From Anaerolineales bacterium (lineage in GTDB: Bacteria > Chloroflexota > Anaerolineae > 4572-78 > J111): a DNA stretch of 64,000 nucleotides. Every line of letters starts with the position of its first letter. Position 1 is the stretch's first letter. Under the pieces are notes generated by a model. The model was not told where the DNA came from. It did no database searches and worked only from the letters and a program-made list of their open reading frames with translations. Both the position numbers and the translations under genes were made by a program. Of the stretch, positions 24,666-32,506 are shown piece by piece. The DNA is taken from the NCBI GenBank assembly GCA_020634935.1, contig JACKAT010000026.1:8120-72119 (forward strand). The letters are read 5' to 3'.

Positions 24666-25763
24666 ATGCTGTTAGATCGGACTCTTGAAATCATCGCCGC
24701 GATGACCTGGATCTTTGTGGCGCTGTTTATCGTGCTCCATTTTATCCGGGTTGCTCGCCAAGGGGGCATCGTCGCCGCCTTTAATCACCTCATTACGCGA
24801 CGGATGGTGATGCTCTTGTCGGTGGCGATTGCCTTGACTTTGCTGAGTAACGCCCTGGTGTTCGTCGAACCCCAGCAGGTGGGAGTGGTGGTGTCGCTGG
24901 TGTCGCCGCAGGGTTATCGCGACCGGCCGCTGCGATCGGGACTGCGCTGGATTGTCCCTTTTTTGGAACAGGTTTATTACTATCCCATTTTTTTCCAAAC
25001 CTACACCATGTCCGGCAAGCCGACCGAAGGGCAGAATTTAGGCAGCGACGACATCGTCGCCCGGACCTCCGACGGTCAGGAAGTATCAATGGATACGTCC
25101 GTTATCTTTCGGATCGATGCCGAACAGGTTATTCAGATTCACATCGATTGGCAGGATCGGTATATCGACGATTTTATCCGCCCGTTGATGCGCGGCCTCA
25201 TTCGAACCAAGGTGTCGCAGTTTACGGTGGACGAGGTCAACAGCTCCAAACGACTGGATTTGGAAAGGGATTTGTCGGAGGAGGTGCAGATCGCGCTGGA
25301 AGACAAGGGCTTTGTGATGGACCGATTTCTACTGCGCAACATCACCTTTTCCCCCGAATATGCGGCCACGGTCGAGCAGAAACAGGTGGCCCAACAGAAG
25401 ACCATCGAGAAAGAATATGAAGCCGAACAGATTCGCCGGCTGGCCGCTGGCGAGGCCGACCGCATCAAAACCATTGCCGAAGCCGAAGCTCAGGCGCTGC
25501 GGGTCATTGCCGCCGAGTTGGACAAGCGGCCGGATTTGATTACGTATCGCTACGTTGAGAAGTTGTCGCCGGGGATCAAGGTGATGTTAGTGCCTAACAA
25601 CGCGCCCTATCTACTGCCGCTGCCGTCGCTCGAGGACGGCCTGCCGGCTACGCCGCCCCTTACGCCGACGCTGACCGCGCCAACCCCCACCCCGCTTCAA
25701 CTGTCCGAAACCATCTTGAACCAGGTTTTGACGCCAACGCTATCGCTGACGGTAACGCCATGA
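24666..25763 (+). CDS. SPFH/band-7 (prohibitin-like) membrane protein
   Basis: A 365-residue protein. Two hydrophobic helices (about 8-27 and 42-62) are followed by an SPFH domain (about 65-240) with EPQQVGVVVS and the coiled-coil-forming segment rich in Glu/Ala/Gln (KEYEAEQIRRLAAGEADRI). The C-terminal 60 residues are Pro/Thr-rich. SPFH proteins form ring-shaped membrane scaffolds that organise proteases or transporters. Its place between the exporter and two lipoproteins suggests it scaffolds the export machinery. The stop overlaps the next start by 4 bp (ATGA). Confidence 0.9.
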   Translation: MLLDRTLEIIAAMTWIFVALFIVLHFIRVARQGGIVAAFNHLITRRMVMLLSVAIALTLLSNALVFVEPQQVGVVVSLVSPQGYRDRPLRSGLRWIVPFLEQVYYYPIFFQTYTMSGKPTEGQNLGSDDIVARTSDGQEVSMDTSVIFRIDAEQVIQIHIDWQDRYIDDFIRPLMRGLIRTKVSQFTVDEVNSSKRLDLERDLSEEVQIALEDKGFVMDRFLLRNITFSPEYAATVEQKQVAQQKTIEKEYEAEQIRRLAAGEADRIKTIAEAEAQALRVIAAELDKRPDLITYRYVEKLSPGIKVMLVPNNAPYLLPLPSLEDGLPATPPLTPTLTAPTPTPLQLSETILNQVLTPTLSLTVTP

Positions 25764-26698
25764 AACACCTCGCCTGGCTGGGGCTGATAGTGCTGCTGGT
25801 TCTACCCGGCTGCTGGGGCAATTTACCGTGGGGCTGCCCGCCTGATTGCATCGGGGCTGAGCTAATCGGCCGGGATATGAGCGGGGTCAGCTTATCTGAA
25901 ACCAAGCTGGTGGAAGCCAATCTGCGCCGAACGTTGCTGGTTCGAGCCGATCTGAGTGGGTCTGACTTGAGCGGAGCCAGACTGGTAGAGGCCAATTTAG
26001 CCAACGCGAACCTAACCCAGGCGCTTTTACTGGGGGTGGACTTAACCAAAGCCAATCTGGGCGGAGCCAACCTGGGCGGGGCCGACCTGACCGGCGCTAA
26101 CCTGACCGGCACGAATTTGACCGGCGCTGACTTGACCCTGGCCCGGTTGTGGGGGGGCAACTTAACCCAAGCCACTCTGATTGGCGGTAATTTAACCAGC
26201 ACCGACCTGACCGGCATCGGGTTAGCCAAAGCCAACGTGAGCGGCAGTAATTTAAGCAATACCAATCTAAACGGGGCCTGGTTGAGCGGCGCGGATATGT
26301 CGGGGACGTTGTTGGTTAGAACCGCGCTGCCGGGAGCCTGGTTGAATATGACCAATTTAACCGGCAGCAATCTGAACGGCGCGGATTTATCGGGGGCCAG
26401 CTTGTACGCGGCCAATCTGACCGGCGTCGATTTTAATCAGGCCAACTTAGCCGGGGCTAATCTGGTCGGCGCCGATTTGGCGGGCGCTGACCTGCGAGGC
26501 GCAAATTTGCAGGGGACGCTCATGGCCGTAGCCGATTTCGTGGTTGACTCGATCACCGATCCGGTGATTACGGAATTGAACGAAGCTGATCGAGCCAGAT
26601 TAGCCCATGATGCCAACCTATGCGGCAGCCGTTACGACCAGTCTACCCAATGGCCGGAGAAATTTGAGATTCCAAGCTGTGCCATTCGGGCGGAATAA
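25760..26698 (+). CDS. Pentapeptide-repeat lipoprotein
   Basis: A 312-residue protein. The signal peptide ends in a lipobox, VLPGC, so it should be a lipoprotein. The mature part begins with the motif CPPDCxGAxLxGRD and continues as about 45 A(D/N)LxG-type pentapeptide repeats, which form a right-handed quadrilateral helix. The final 50 residues are non-repetitive. Some pentapeptide proteins protect against toxins by mimicking DNA, but a secreted lipoprotein would not act that way; a cell-surface scaffold is more likely. The paralogue at 28275-29357 shares the CxPxC cap. Confidence 0.92.
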   Translation: MKHLAWLGLIVLLVLPGCWGNLPWGCPPDCIGAELIGRDMSGVSLSETKLVEANLRRTLLVRADLSGSDLSGARLVEANLANANLTQALLLGVDLTKANLGGANLGGADLTGANLTGTNLTGADLTLARLWGGNLTQATLIGGNLTSTDLTGIGLAKANVSGSNLSNTNLNGAWLSGADMSGTLLVRTALPGAWLNMTNLTGSNLNGADLSGASLYAANLTGVDFNQANLAGANLVGADLAGADLRGANLQGTLMAVADFVVDSITDPVITELNEADRARLAHDANLCGSRYDQSTQWPEKFEIPSCAIRAE

Positions 26699-26699
26699 C

Positions 26700-28016
26700 A
26701 TGCGCTCATTAAGCCCGCGGCCGGCCGCCGTTTGGTTAAACCGGCTGCTGGTGAGTTTGACCCTCTTATGGTTTAGCGGCTGCCAAACTATGGGGCTGCC
26801 CGCTTCGACGACAGCGACCCCGGCCGCCTCGTCGGGAGCCGGGTGTGAGGTCAAATTCGGGGTCATCACGTCGTTAAGCGGTGGCTTTGCCGACCGGGCG
26901 GTTGAACTGGTGCGCGGTTACGACATGGCCCGGGATGACCTGAACGCAGCGGGAGGGGTCATCGGCTGTTCCCTGGTTCTGGTGACCAGAGATGATGCCT
27001 CGAACGCGGCCGACGGCATGGCCGCGTTCCAAGAATTAGTCGAGCAGGAGCGGTCGCCGCTCGTCATCGGCTCCTTTGCCAGTGCGGTCACGCTGCCGTT
27101 GGTGCCGCTGGCCGGCCAATATCAAACGCCGCTGCTGGCCCACAATGCCGCCAACGATTTGGTGACCAGTCTGGGGTCGGACTGGGTCTTTCGCACCACC
27201 GGCCGTTTAGACAACTCGGTCAGGGCGTTAATGGATTATACCTTGACCTTACGGCCCGAAGACGAACCGTCTTCGTTGGCCGTGATCTACGAAAACACGG
27301 TCTTTGGTCAGGCTTTTGCCCAGGCGGTGACCTATTATGCTAAGGAAGAGGGGATCAGTCTGGCAGCGGTTGAGGCGTTTACGCCGCCGTCGGCTGACTT
27401 CAAGCCGCTGTTGGCGCGTGTCCAAAACGCCGATCCCGATTTCGTGCTGTTCTCGGTGGATCAACTGAGTGACGCCTTGTTACTGATGAAGCAGAGCCGG
27501 GAGATTGATTTCAGCCCGCAGCTTTTTCTGTCTAATGCCGGGGCGTTTACCTCGGCCCAGTTTCTCAACAATGCGTATGCCGACTATTTTCTGGTAACCC
27601 TGGATTGGTCGGCCAGCGCCAGTTGGCACGCGGCTGATGGCACGACCACGCAAGAGTTTAGCGACCGGTTCCAAACGCGCTACGGGGTCGCGCCGGGCGA
27701 CCGGAGCGTCAATGCCTATGTCAATGTGATGCTGGCCGCTCAGGCGCTGGAACTGGCTTCTCAAGCGGAGCCGCTGGATTGGAATAATATGATCGACGTC
27801 CGGACGCGCTTACGCGATGCGCTGAGGGCGTTAGACTTGCCCGACACGTTGTTTGGTCCGATCAAATTTGATAGCACCGGCCAGAATTATCATCCGCCGT
27901 TGATGGCCCAGGTCATTCAAGGCCGGTTGGTGATTGTGGCTCCGGCTGACGATCAAACCGGGCAGATGGTCTTTCCGATGCCGGGTTGGGGTGAGCGGGT
28001 GATCGATGAACCATAG
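26700..28016 (+). CDS. Leu/Ile/Val-binding-type substrate-binding lipoprotein
   Basis: A 438-residue periplasmic binding protein of the branched-chain amino acid/amide receptor type (Peripla_BP_6). A signal peptide with lipobox WFSGC is followed by VKFGVITSLSGGFADRAVELVRGYDMA, the typical opening, and SLAVIYENTVFGQAFA in the second lobe. No matching LivHMGF permease lies nearby. The ATG at 26700 directly follows the previous stop (26698); the longer in-frame ATG at 26607 lies inside the pentapeptide gene and is rejected. It may sense a ligand for the export locus rather than feed an importer. Confidence 0.88.
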   Translation: MRSLSPRPAAVWLNRLLVSLTLLWFSGCQTMGLPASTTATPAASSGAGCEVKFGVITSLSGGFADRAVELVRGYDMARDDLNAAGGVIGCSLVLVTRDDASNAADGMAAFQELVEQERSPLVIGSFASAVTLPLVPLAGQYQTPLLAHNAANDLVTSLGSDWVFRTTGRLDNSVRALMDYTLTLRPEDEPSSLAVIYENTVFGQAFAQAVTYYAKEEGISLAAVEAFTPPSADFKPLLARVQNADPDFVLFSVDQLSDALLLMKQSREIDFSPQLFLSNAGAFTSAQFLNNAYADYFLVTLDWSASASWHAADGTTTQEFSDRFQTRYGVAPGDRSVNAYVNVMLAAQALELASQAEPLDWNNMIDVRTRLRDALRALDLPDTLFGPIKFDSTGQNYHPPLMAQVIQGRLVIVAPADDQTGQMVFPMPGWGERVIDEP

Positions 28017-28133
28017 TATTTATGCAATTAGACACGCTTGGTGGAAAATAGGCTAAGACTAAGGCTGAGCCTTAGCCTGTTGAAGCAGCCGTTTATCGCT
28101 GAATACTTACGAACTATATATTTCTAAATGGAC

Positions 28134-28254
28134 AGGACTTACGCCAAAACCCAGGTGACAGTCACTTATTGTCGTTAATCAGAAGTTGGATAGCCTAGAC
28201 AAGTCGATTTAGCGTGATCAAGTGACTGTCACCTCTGGAACTGCGTAAGTCCTG
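28134..28254. repeat. Inverted-repeat element, copy 3
   Basis: Termini AGGACTTACG/CGTAAGTCCT, inner arms AGGTGACAGTCACTT and AAGTGACTGTCACCT. It directly precedes the second pentapeptide gene; a variant element follows that gene at 29364-29467. Confidence 0.75.
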
Positions 28255-28274
28255 ATGGAAAAGATTGACTCACA

Positions 28275-29357
28275 ATGACCAGACCCACCACGCTCATACT
28301 GCTGGGCTTGATCCTAATAGCTATAATGGCTCTGGTTTCCTATCAGAACAGGCCCAACGCCTGCGCACCGAATTGCAACGGCGAGAATCTGCGTAATCGA
28401 GACCTGCGCGGCGTTAGTTTCAAACAAGCCGATTTGAGCCAGGCCAACTTAAACCGGGCGACGTTGATCGACGCCGATCTGCAATTTGCGGATTTACGTG
28501 GGGCCAATTTGCGCGATGCCCGGCTCGATGGGGCGAACTTATCTGGGGCTAATCTAACCGGGGCCGACCTGCGCGGGGCCAGTTTTATCGGCGTCCAACT
28601 GGTTGGGGCCGATTTAAGCGCGGCCAACTTAACCCAAGCGGTCTTGAGTCGGGTCAACTTGAGTAATGTCAAACTCGACGGCGCCAGCTTCCGGCAAGCA
28701 CGCTTAATTGGCAGCGACCTTAGCCGGGCCAAATTAAGCGGCGCTGATTTGAGCCAGGCTAATCTATCGGGAGCCAATCTGACCGGAGCGCAGATGAGCG
28801 GCAACAATTTACAGGCAGCCATCTTAACGGGCGCTAATCTGTATCAAGCCGATCTGAATGGCGCCGGCCTGAGCCGGGCTAATCTCAACAGCGCCAACTT
28901 GAGCCAGGCTAATTTAGATGGGGCCGATTTCAGTTTTGCCAGTTTAGTCAACGTCAACTTCCGGCAGGCTGACCTGCGGGGCGCTAATTTTTATGGGGCC
29001 AATCTGGCCGGCGCTTATCTTGACCAGGCCCGCATGGCCCGCACCGTCTTGACCGCCGCCGCCTTGCAAGGCACCATCTTGACCGGGGCCGATTTAAGCG
29101 GGTCGATCCTGGCCGGTCTTCGCCGGGAATCCCAACCGCAGCAGTGGGAGACGGCCCAGCTCAATGGCGTCAGCTTAACTCGAGCCAATCTGCAAGGGGC
29201 CTATCTGGCCGGAACGACACTGCGGGGGGTTAATCTCAAATGGGCCGATTTAAGTACGGTCGTGTTGACCGCCACCGTCCGCCTTAATGGCCGGGACCAG
29301 GTTATGACCACCCGCTATTCAGGGGTAACGACCAATACCTATACCGTTTTGCCCTAA
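28275..29357 (+). CDS. Membrane-anchored pentapeptide-repeat protein
   Basis: A 360-residue protein. An N-terminal hydrophobic helix (about 7-24) without a lipobox anchors it. CAPNCNGENLRNRDLRG (about 30-46) is a cap also found in the lipoprotein at 25760, and about 50 pentapeptide repeats of the A(D/N)L(S/R)(G/Q) type follow. The last 30 residues are non-repetitive. It is bracketed by two inverted-repeat elements and followed by two leader-bearing small proteins. That linkage, plus the shared cap, ties it to the export locus. Function unproven. Confidence 0.9.
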   Translation: MTRPTTLILLGLILIAIMALVSYQNRPNACAPNCNGENLRNRDLRGVSFKQADLSQANLNRATLIDADLQFADLRGANLRDARLDGANLSGANLTGADLRGASFIGVQLVGADLSAANLTQAVLSRVNLSNVKLDGASFRQARLIGSDLSRAKLSGADLSQANLSGANLTGAQMSGNNLQAAILTGANLYQADLNGAGLSRANLNSANLSQANLDGADFSFASLVNVNFRQADLRGANFYGANLAGAYLDQARMARTVLTAAALQGTILTGADLSGSILAGLRRESQPQQWETAQLNGVSLTRANLQGAYLAGTTLRGVNLKWADLSTVVLTATVRLNGRDQVMTTRYSGVTTNTYTVLP

Positions 29358-29363
29358 GTCCAG

Positions 29364-29467
29364 TTTATTCAGGTGACTGGCACTTTTACTCAAATCAAGA
29401 ATGCTGCGTGAAATACAACGCGACAATTACGATGATAAAGTGCCAGTCACCTGGTCTGCTGAATAAA
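29364..29467. repeat. Inverted-repeat element, variant copy 4
   Basis: Outer arms TTTATTC/GAATAAA and inner arms AGGTGACTGGCACTTT / AAAGTGCCAGTCACCT. It is a diverged relative of copies 1-3 (GGTGACTG-CAC core) and closes the cassette opened by copy 3. Confidence 0.7.
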
Positions 29468-29554
29468 TACAATTCAGATGACAAACCAGGTCTGACCTTA
29501 TAAAGTTTGGCCTGTTTGTAATAATTTTATTCAACGTATTGAAAGGAGATCCTA

Positions 29555-29725
29555 ATGAAGGCAGTAACCCAACAAAAGATCAAAACCTTGAAGGTTAAAA
29601 CCAACCTCAAGGCCGGCGCGTTGGGAGACCCGTGCGAACCGCAGTGGTATGCCGGCTATCGCAACGGCTGGAACGATTACCAGGATCAATTTGATCGCCA
29701 TGATCGCCGCCCGTCACCGGTATGA
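29555..29725 (+). CDS. Leader-bearing small protein, second locus (1)
   Basis: A 56-residue protein with leader TLKVKTNLKAG at residues 11-21. The core has GDPCEPQWYAGYRNGWNDY and a charged His/Arg/Asp tail, with a single Cys. AAAGGAGAT lies just before the ATG. The GD-C-P and Y-x-G-Y pattern is shared with the next protein. It lies about 8 kb from the main cluster but carries the same leader, so it is a likely cargo of the same exporter. Confidence 0.78.
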   Translation: MKAVTQQKIKTLKVKTNLKAGALGDPCEPQWYAGYRNGWNDYQDQFDRHDRRPSPV

Positions 29726-29778
29726 GCCCAATTGATGATGTGTTTACGATACCCATTCAAATTAAGGAGTCAAAAATA

Positions 29779-29994
29779 ATGAACCCCACAAAAACGTTGT
29801 TATCGCAACCTAAGTTGATGCTCAAAGTCAAAACCCATCTCAAAGCCGGTCAAGGCGACTGCCCGGACCCCAACAAGGCTTACAATGACGGCTACAACGC
29901 CGGTTACGGTGAATCGCGTAATAAAGGCAGCAAAAAAGGCTCGCATCACGATGATCATCACCATAATAATAATGGTGATTGGTGGTGGTCGTAA
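29779..29994 (+). CDS. Leader-bearing His/Trp-rich small protein, second locus (2)
   Basis: A 71-residue protein with leader MLKVKTHLKAG at residues 14-24. The core starts QGDCPDPNKAYNDGYNAGY, then a Lys/Gly/Ser stretch, then a tail of seven histidines among Asp/Asn, ending DWWWS. The tail could bind metal. AAGGAG lies about 11 bp before the ATG at 29779; an upstream in-frame ATG (29722) overlaps the previous gene and lacks a ribosome-binding site. Followed by hairpins and a terminator. Confidence 0.82.
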   Translation: MNPTKTLLSQPKLMLKVKTHLKAGQGDCPDPNKAYNDGYNAGYGESRNKGSKKGSHHDDHHHNNNGDWWWS

Positions 29995-30028
29995 GGCCCA
30001 AAACAGGAGAGAGCAAACTATCCGCATC

Positions 30029-30106
30029 GGCGTCCGGTAGCCACAGCTAATCGTACCGGACGCCTTCGAGAGCGCAGCCGGATGGCCATTGGCTGCGCTC
30101 TTTTCT
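30029..30106 (+). terminator. Intrinsic terminator after the second small-protein locus
   Basis: Hairpin GAGCGCAGCC (30070-30079) / GGCTGCGCTC (30091-30100) followed by TTTTCTTTT. A second hairpin, GGCGTCCGGTA/TACCGGACGCC (30029-30064), lies just before it. Confidence 0.8.
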
Positions 30107-30139
30107 TTTCAACAGCGCCGTAGACCGACTAGCGTATTT

Positions 30140-30568
30140 CTATATTTTATCCAATATTCGGATAAAACGATCCATCGTTGCTATTTGAATGCCCGTTTCA
30201 CCAAATAACTTAATCAGCACATCTGTCTTGAGATCCTGATCTTCAGTCAGCAAATAATCGGCGCGACCGTACAGTGCCGTGGCAATCACTTTGTCGTCGT
30301 CCGGATCACGGCAGAGTTGGGGGATTTGGGGGAGATCAATTATTTCAAAATCGTGAATGAGATGACTTTGAAATGCGCGGAGAAGTTCGGGATAGATAAG
30401 ATTAGCGATTTCAGGGTAATTCAATACCAGTTGATACTCTTTCAAAAGCTCGGGTGAACATAGAACGGTGAAGCGCTTTGAGTCCCATGCCATCATAAAG
30501 GTGGCTAATTCAGGCGGGCGCATTAACGCTTTCACCAGTTGGTTGGTATCAAGCACAATTCGCAACAT
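30140..30568 (-). CDS. PIN-domain toxin (putative toxin-antitoxin component)
   Basis: A 142-residue PIN-fold nuclease of the COG1569-like group. It has the N-terminal acidic motif LDTNQLV (D8), a central acidic stretch, and CRDPDDDKVIATALYGRADYLLTED with the conserved aspartates that bind the catalytic metal. The start overlaps the antitoxin stop (TAATG). Such toxins usually cleave RNA; the target is unknown. Confidence 0.88.
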   Translation of the reverse strand: MLRIVLDTNQLVKALMRPPELATFMMAWDSKRFTVLCSPELLKEYQLVLNYPEIANLIYPELLRAFQSHLIHDFEIIDLPQIPQLCRDPDDDKVIATALYGRADYLLTEDQDLKTDVLIKLFGETGIQIATMDRFIRILDKI

Positions 30569-30834
30569 TAGGCCGATGAGTCTCTGATCGCTTTTTTGAT
30601 CAAGATACTCAATTGTTCATCGGAAATTGTCGAAGCCTTTTCATCACTCGAAACACGGCTGACGGCATTTAAGGTGGCATTAAAACGATCTCTACGCGCC
30701 GCATCATCCGCTTCGGAAGGAGGTGGGAGGACAACCACCGCGACTGTAGACCCCACAGCCATCTCTTCCGGCAGCACAATGGTGTGGTCAGGGCGAACTG
30801 TAGTAATGTAAGCGGCAGTTATTTTTGAAGTCAT
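30568..30834 (-). CDS. Antitoxin partner of the PIN toxin
   Basis: An 88-residue protein directly upstream of, and coupled to, the PIN gene. It opens with a swapped-hairpin-like stretch (VRPDHTIVLPEEM, then STVAVVVLPP), as in AbrB/MazE-like or RHH-unrelated antitoxins, and ends in a charged helix. AAAGGTGAG precedes the ATG at 30834; an ATG 39 bp upstream has no ribosome-binding site. Function is inferred from context. Confidence 0.78.
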   Translation of the reverse strand: MTSKITAAYITTVRPDHTIVLPEEMAVGSTVAVVVLPPPSEADDAARRDRFNATLNAVSRVSSDEKASTISDEQLSILIKKAIRDSSA

Positions 30835-31106
30835 AAACTCACCTTTATCTTTGAACAGATTGTTTCCGTACAATTAGTATATCACGAAAGAGAACCAAAA
30901 TGAAACCATTAACGCTTATGTTTACGGCGATACGGCTGACTTTAAAGCTGTCCGCAGCCCTGGTTCAGCCGTAGATCAGACGAAACCCGACGAGTAACAG
31001 GCGTAATGTGTTGGATCTCGTCCCTACGATTACTCGTTAGTCCAGCTTCCAGGAAGTTTTTTCCAACTACCCCTCAATTTTAGGCCCCAAAAGGGGTAAA
31101 ACGTCG

Positions 31107-31440
31107 AAAATGGTCGCCGCAAAACTCGTCGGCCCTCGATCGACGTCCTGATCGGTCGCCGCAAAACTCGTCGGCCCTTGATCGACGTCCTGATCGGTCG
31201 TCGCAAAACTCGTCGGCCCTCGATCGATGTCCTGATCGGTCGCCGCAAAACTCGTCGGCCCTTGATCGACGTCCTGATCGGTCGTCGCAAAACTCGTCGG
31301 CCCTTGATCGACGTCCTGATCGGTCGCCGCAAAACTCGTCGGCCCTCGATCGATGTCCTGATCGGTCGCCGCAAAACTCGTCGGCCCTCGATCGATGTCC
31401 TGATCGGTCGTCGCAAAACTCGTCGGCCCTCGATTGATGT
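31107..31440. repeat. 42-bp tandem repeat array
   Basis: Eight copies of a 42-bp unit, starts of GTCG(C/T)CGCAAAAC at about 31113, 31155, 31197, 31239, 31281, 31323, 31365 and 31407, with a GATCGACGTCCTGATC half that contains GATC palindromes. Because 42 is a multiple of three, the array is open in several frames on both strands; these are artefacts. No spacers, so not CRISPR. It lies downstream of the peptide importer operon. Confidence 0.88.
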
Positions 31441-31465
31441 CCCACTTAATGGCAGTGTTGCCCGG

Positions 31466-32506
31466 TTAATCGTTCACCAGACCGTCCTTCGCCTTGGCGG
31501 TGGGGAATGGCGCGGCAAAAAAGCAATGCGCGGAATGGCCGCCGGCGACAGCGACAGAGATGGGATACGCTTCACGGCATTTTGGCTGGGCTAGCTGGCA
31601 GCGGGGGTGGAAATGGCAGCCGGCAGGCAGGGCGGCCGGATCGGGCGGCTCGCCGGGTAAGAGGATGCGTTGGCGTTGGCGTTCGGCCTGAGGGTCGGGC
31701 AGGGGGATGGCCGAGAGCAGGGCTTCGGTGTAGGGGTGACTGGGGGCGGTGAAGATTTGCTCGGTGCTGCCGAGTTCCACGATGCGGCCCAGATACATCA
31801 CGGCCAGGCGATGACAAATATGTTTGACCACACTCAGGTCATGGGAAATAAAAAGGTAGGTCAAGCCAAATTGGCGTTGCAGTTCCTTGAGCAGGGTTAT
31901 GATCTGGGCTCGGATGGAGACATCCAAGGAGGAGACGGGTTCATCGCAGACGATGAGCTGCGGGTTGACGGCCAAGGCTCGGGCGATGCCCACCCGCTGT
32001 CTTTCACCGCCGCTGAGATCGGCCGGGTGACGCCGGTGATGAAGGGCCGATAGCCCCACGATCTCAAGCAGTTCATCCACCCGCTTGCGCCGGGCGGAGG
32101 GGTCGCCCATTCGAAACAGCTTTAGCGGCTCTTCGATAATAGCGCCGACCCGCATACGAGGATTCAACGACCCATGCGCGTCCTGAAAGATGAGCTGAAG
32201 CTGACGCCGCACGGCGTGGAGTTCGGCCCCCTGTGCGGTGGTGATATCTTGTCCGGCGAACCAGACCTGGCCGGAGGTCGGCGGCAAGAGCCGCAAGATG
32301 ACCCGCGCCAGGGTTGATTTGCCGCAGCCGCTTTCGCCCACCAAACCGAAATTCTCGCCGGGGTAAACGGTTAGACTGACCCCATTCACCGCCTGGATGC
32401 GCCCCACCTGCCGTCGCACAATGTGGCCCTGGTAAAGGTAGAACTGTTTCGTCACGTCCCGCAATTCCAGCAGGGGCGGCGACGTCGCCCTGGTCGTCAT
32501 CATCAT
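31466..32506 (-). CDS. Dipeptide/oligopeptide ABC importer ATPase (DppF/OppF-type)
   Basis: A 346-residue ATPase with Walker A GESGCGKST, signature LSGGERQRV, Walker B LIVCDEPVSSLD, H-loop FISHD, and the C-terminal oligopeptide-transporter extension with a Cys cluster (CHFHPRCQLAQPKC) that can bind an Fe-S cluster. The start is an ATG triplet overlapping the stop of the DppD-type gene. It is the last gene of the importer operon. Confidence 0.92.
   Translation of the reverse strand: MMMTTRATSPPLLELRDVTKQFYLYQGHIVRRQVGRIQAVNGVSLTVYPGENFGLVGESGCGKSTLARVILRLLPPTSGQVWFAGQDITTAQGAELHAVRRQLQLIFQDAHGSLNPRMRVGAIIEEPLKLFRMGDPSARRKRVDELLEIVGLSALHHRRHPADLSGGERQRVGIARALAVNPQLIVCDEPVSSLDVSIRAQIITLLKELQRQFGLTYLFISHDLSVVKHICHRLAVMYLGRIVELGSTEQIFTAPSHPYTEALLSAIPLPDPQAERQRQRILLPGEPPDPAALPAGCHFHPRCQLAQPKCREAYPISVAVAGGHSAHCFFAAPFPTAKAKDGLVND

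Noticed and set aside
14612..29994. RiPP-modifying enzymes (LanM, YcaO, radical SAM)
   Set aside because: None of the genes in the block shows the corresponding motifs, so the small proteins are not called RiPPs outright.
31107..31440. CRISPR array
   Set aside because: Units are contiguous 42-bp copies with no unique spacers and no cas genes nearby. The same applies to the arrays at 12195, 46620 and 55229.
31030..31594. Repeat-encoded proteins rich in RRPIRTSIEGRRVL or IDVLIGRRKTRRPS
   Set aside because: The 42-bp period keeps all frames open on both strands. No ribosome-binding site and no natural composition.
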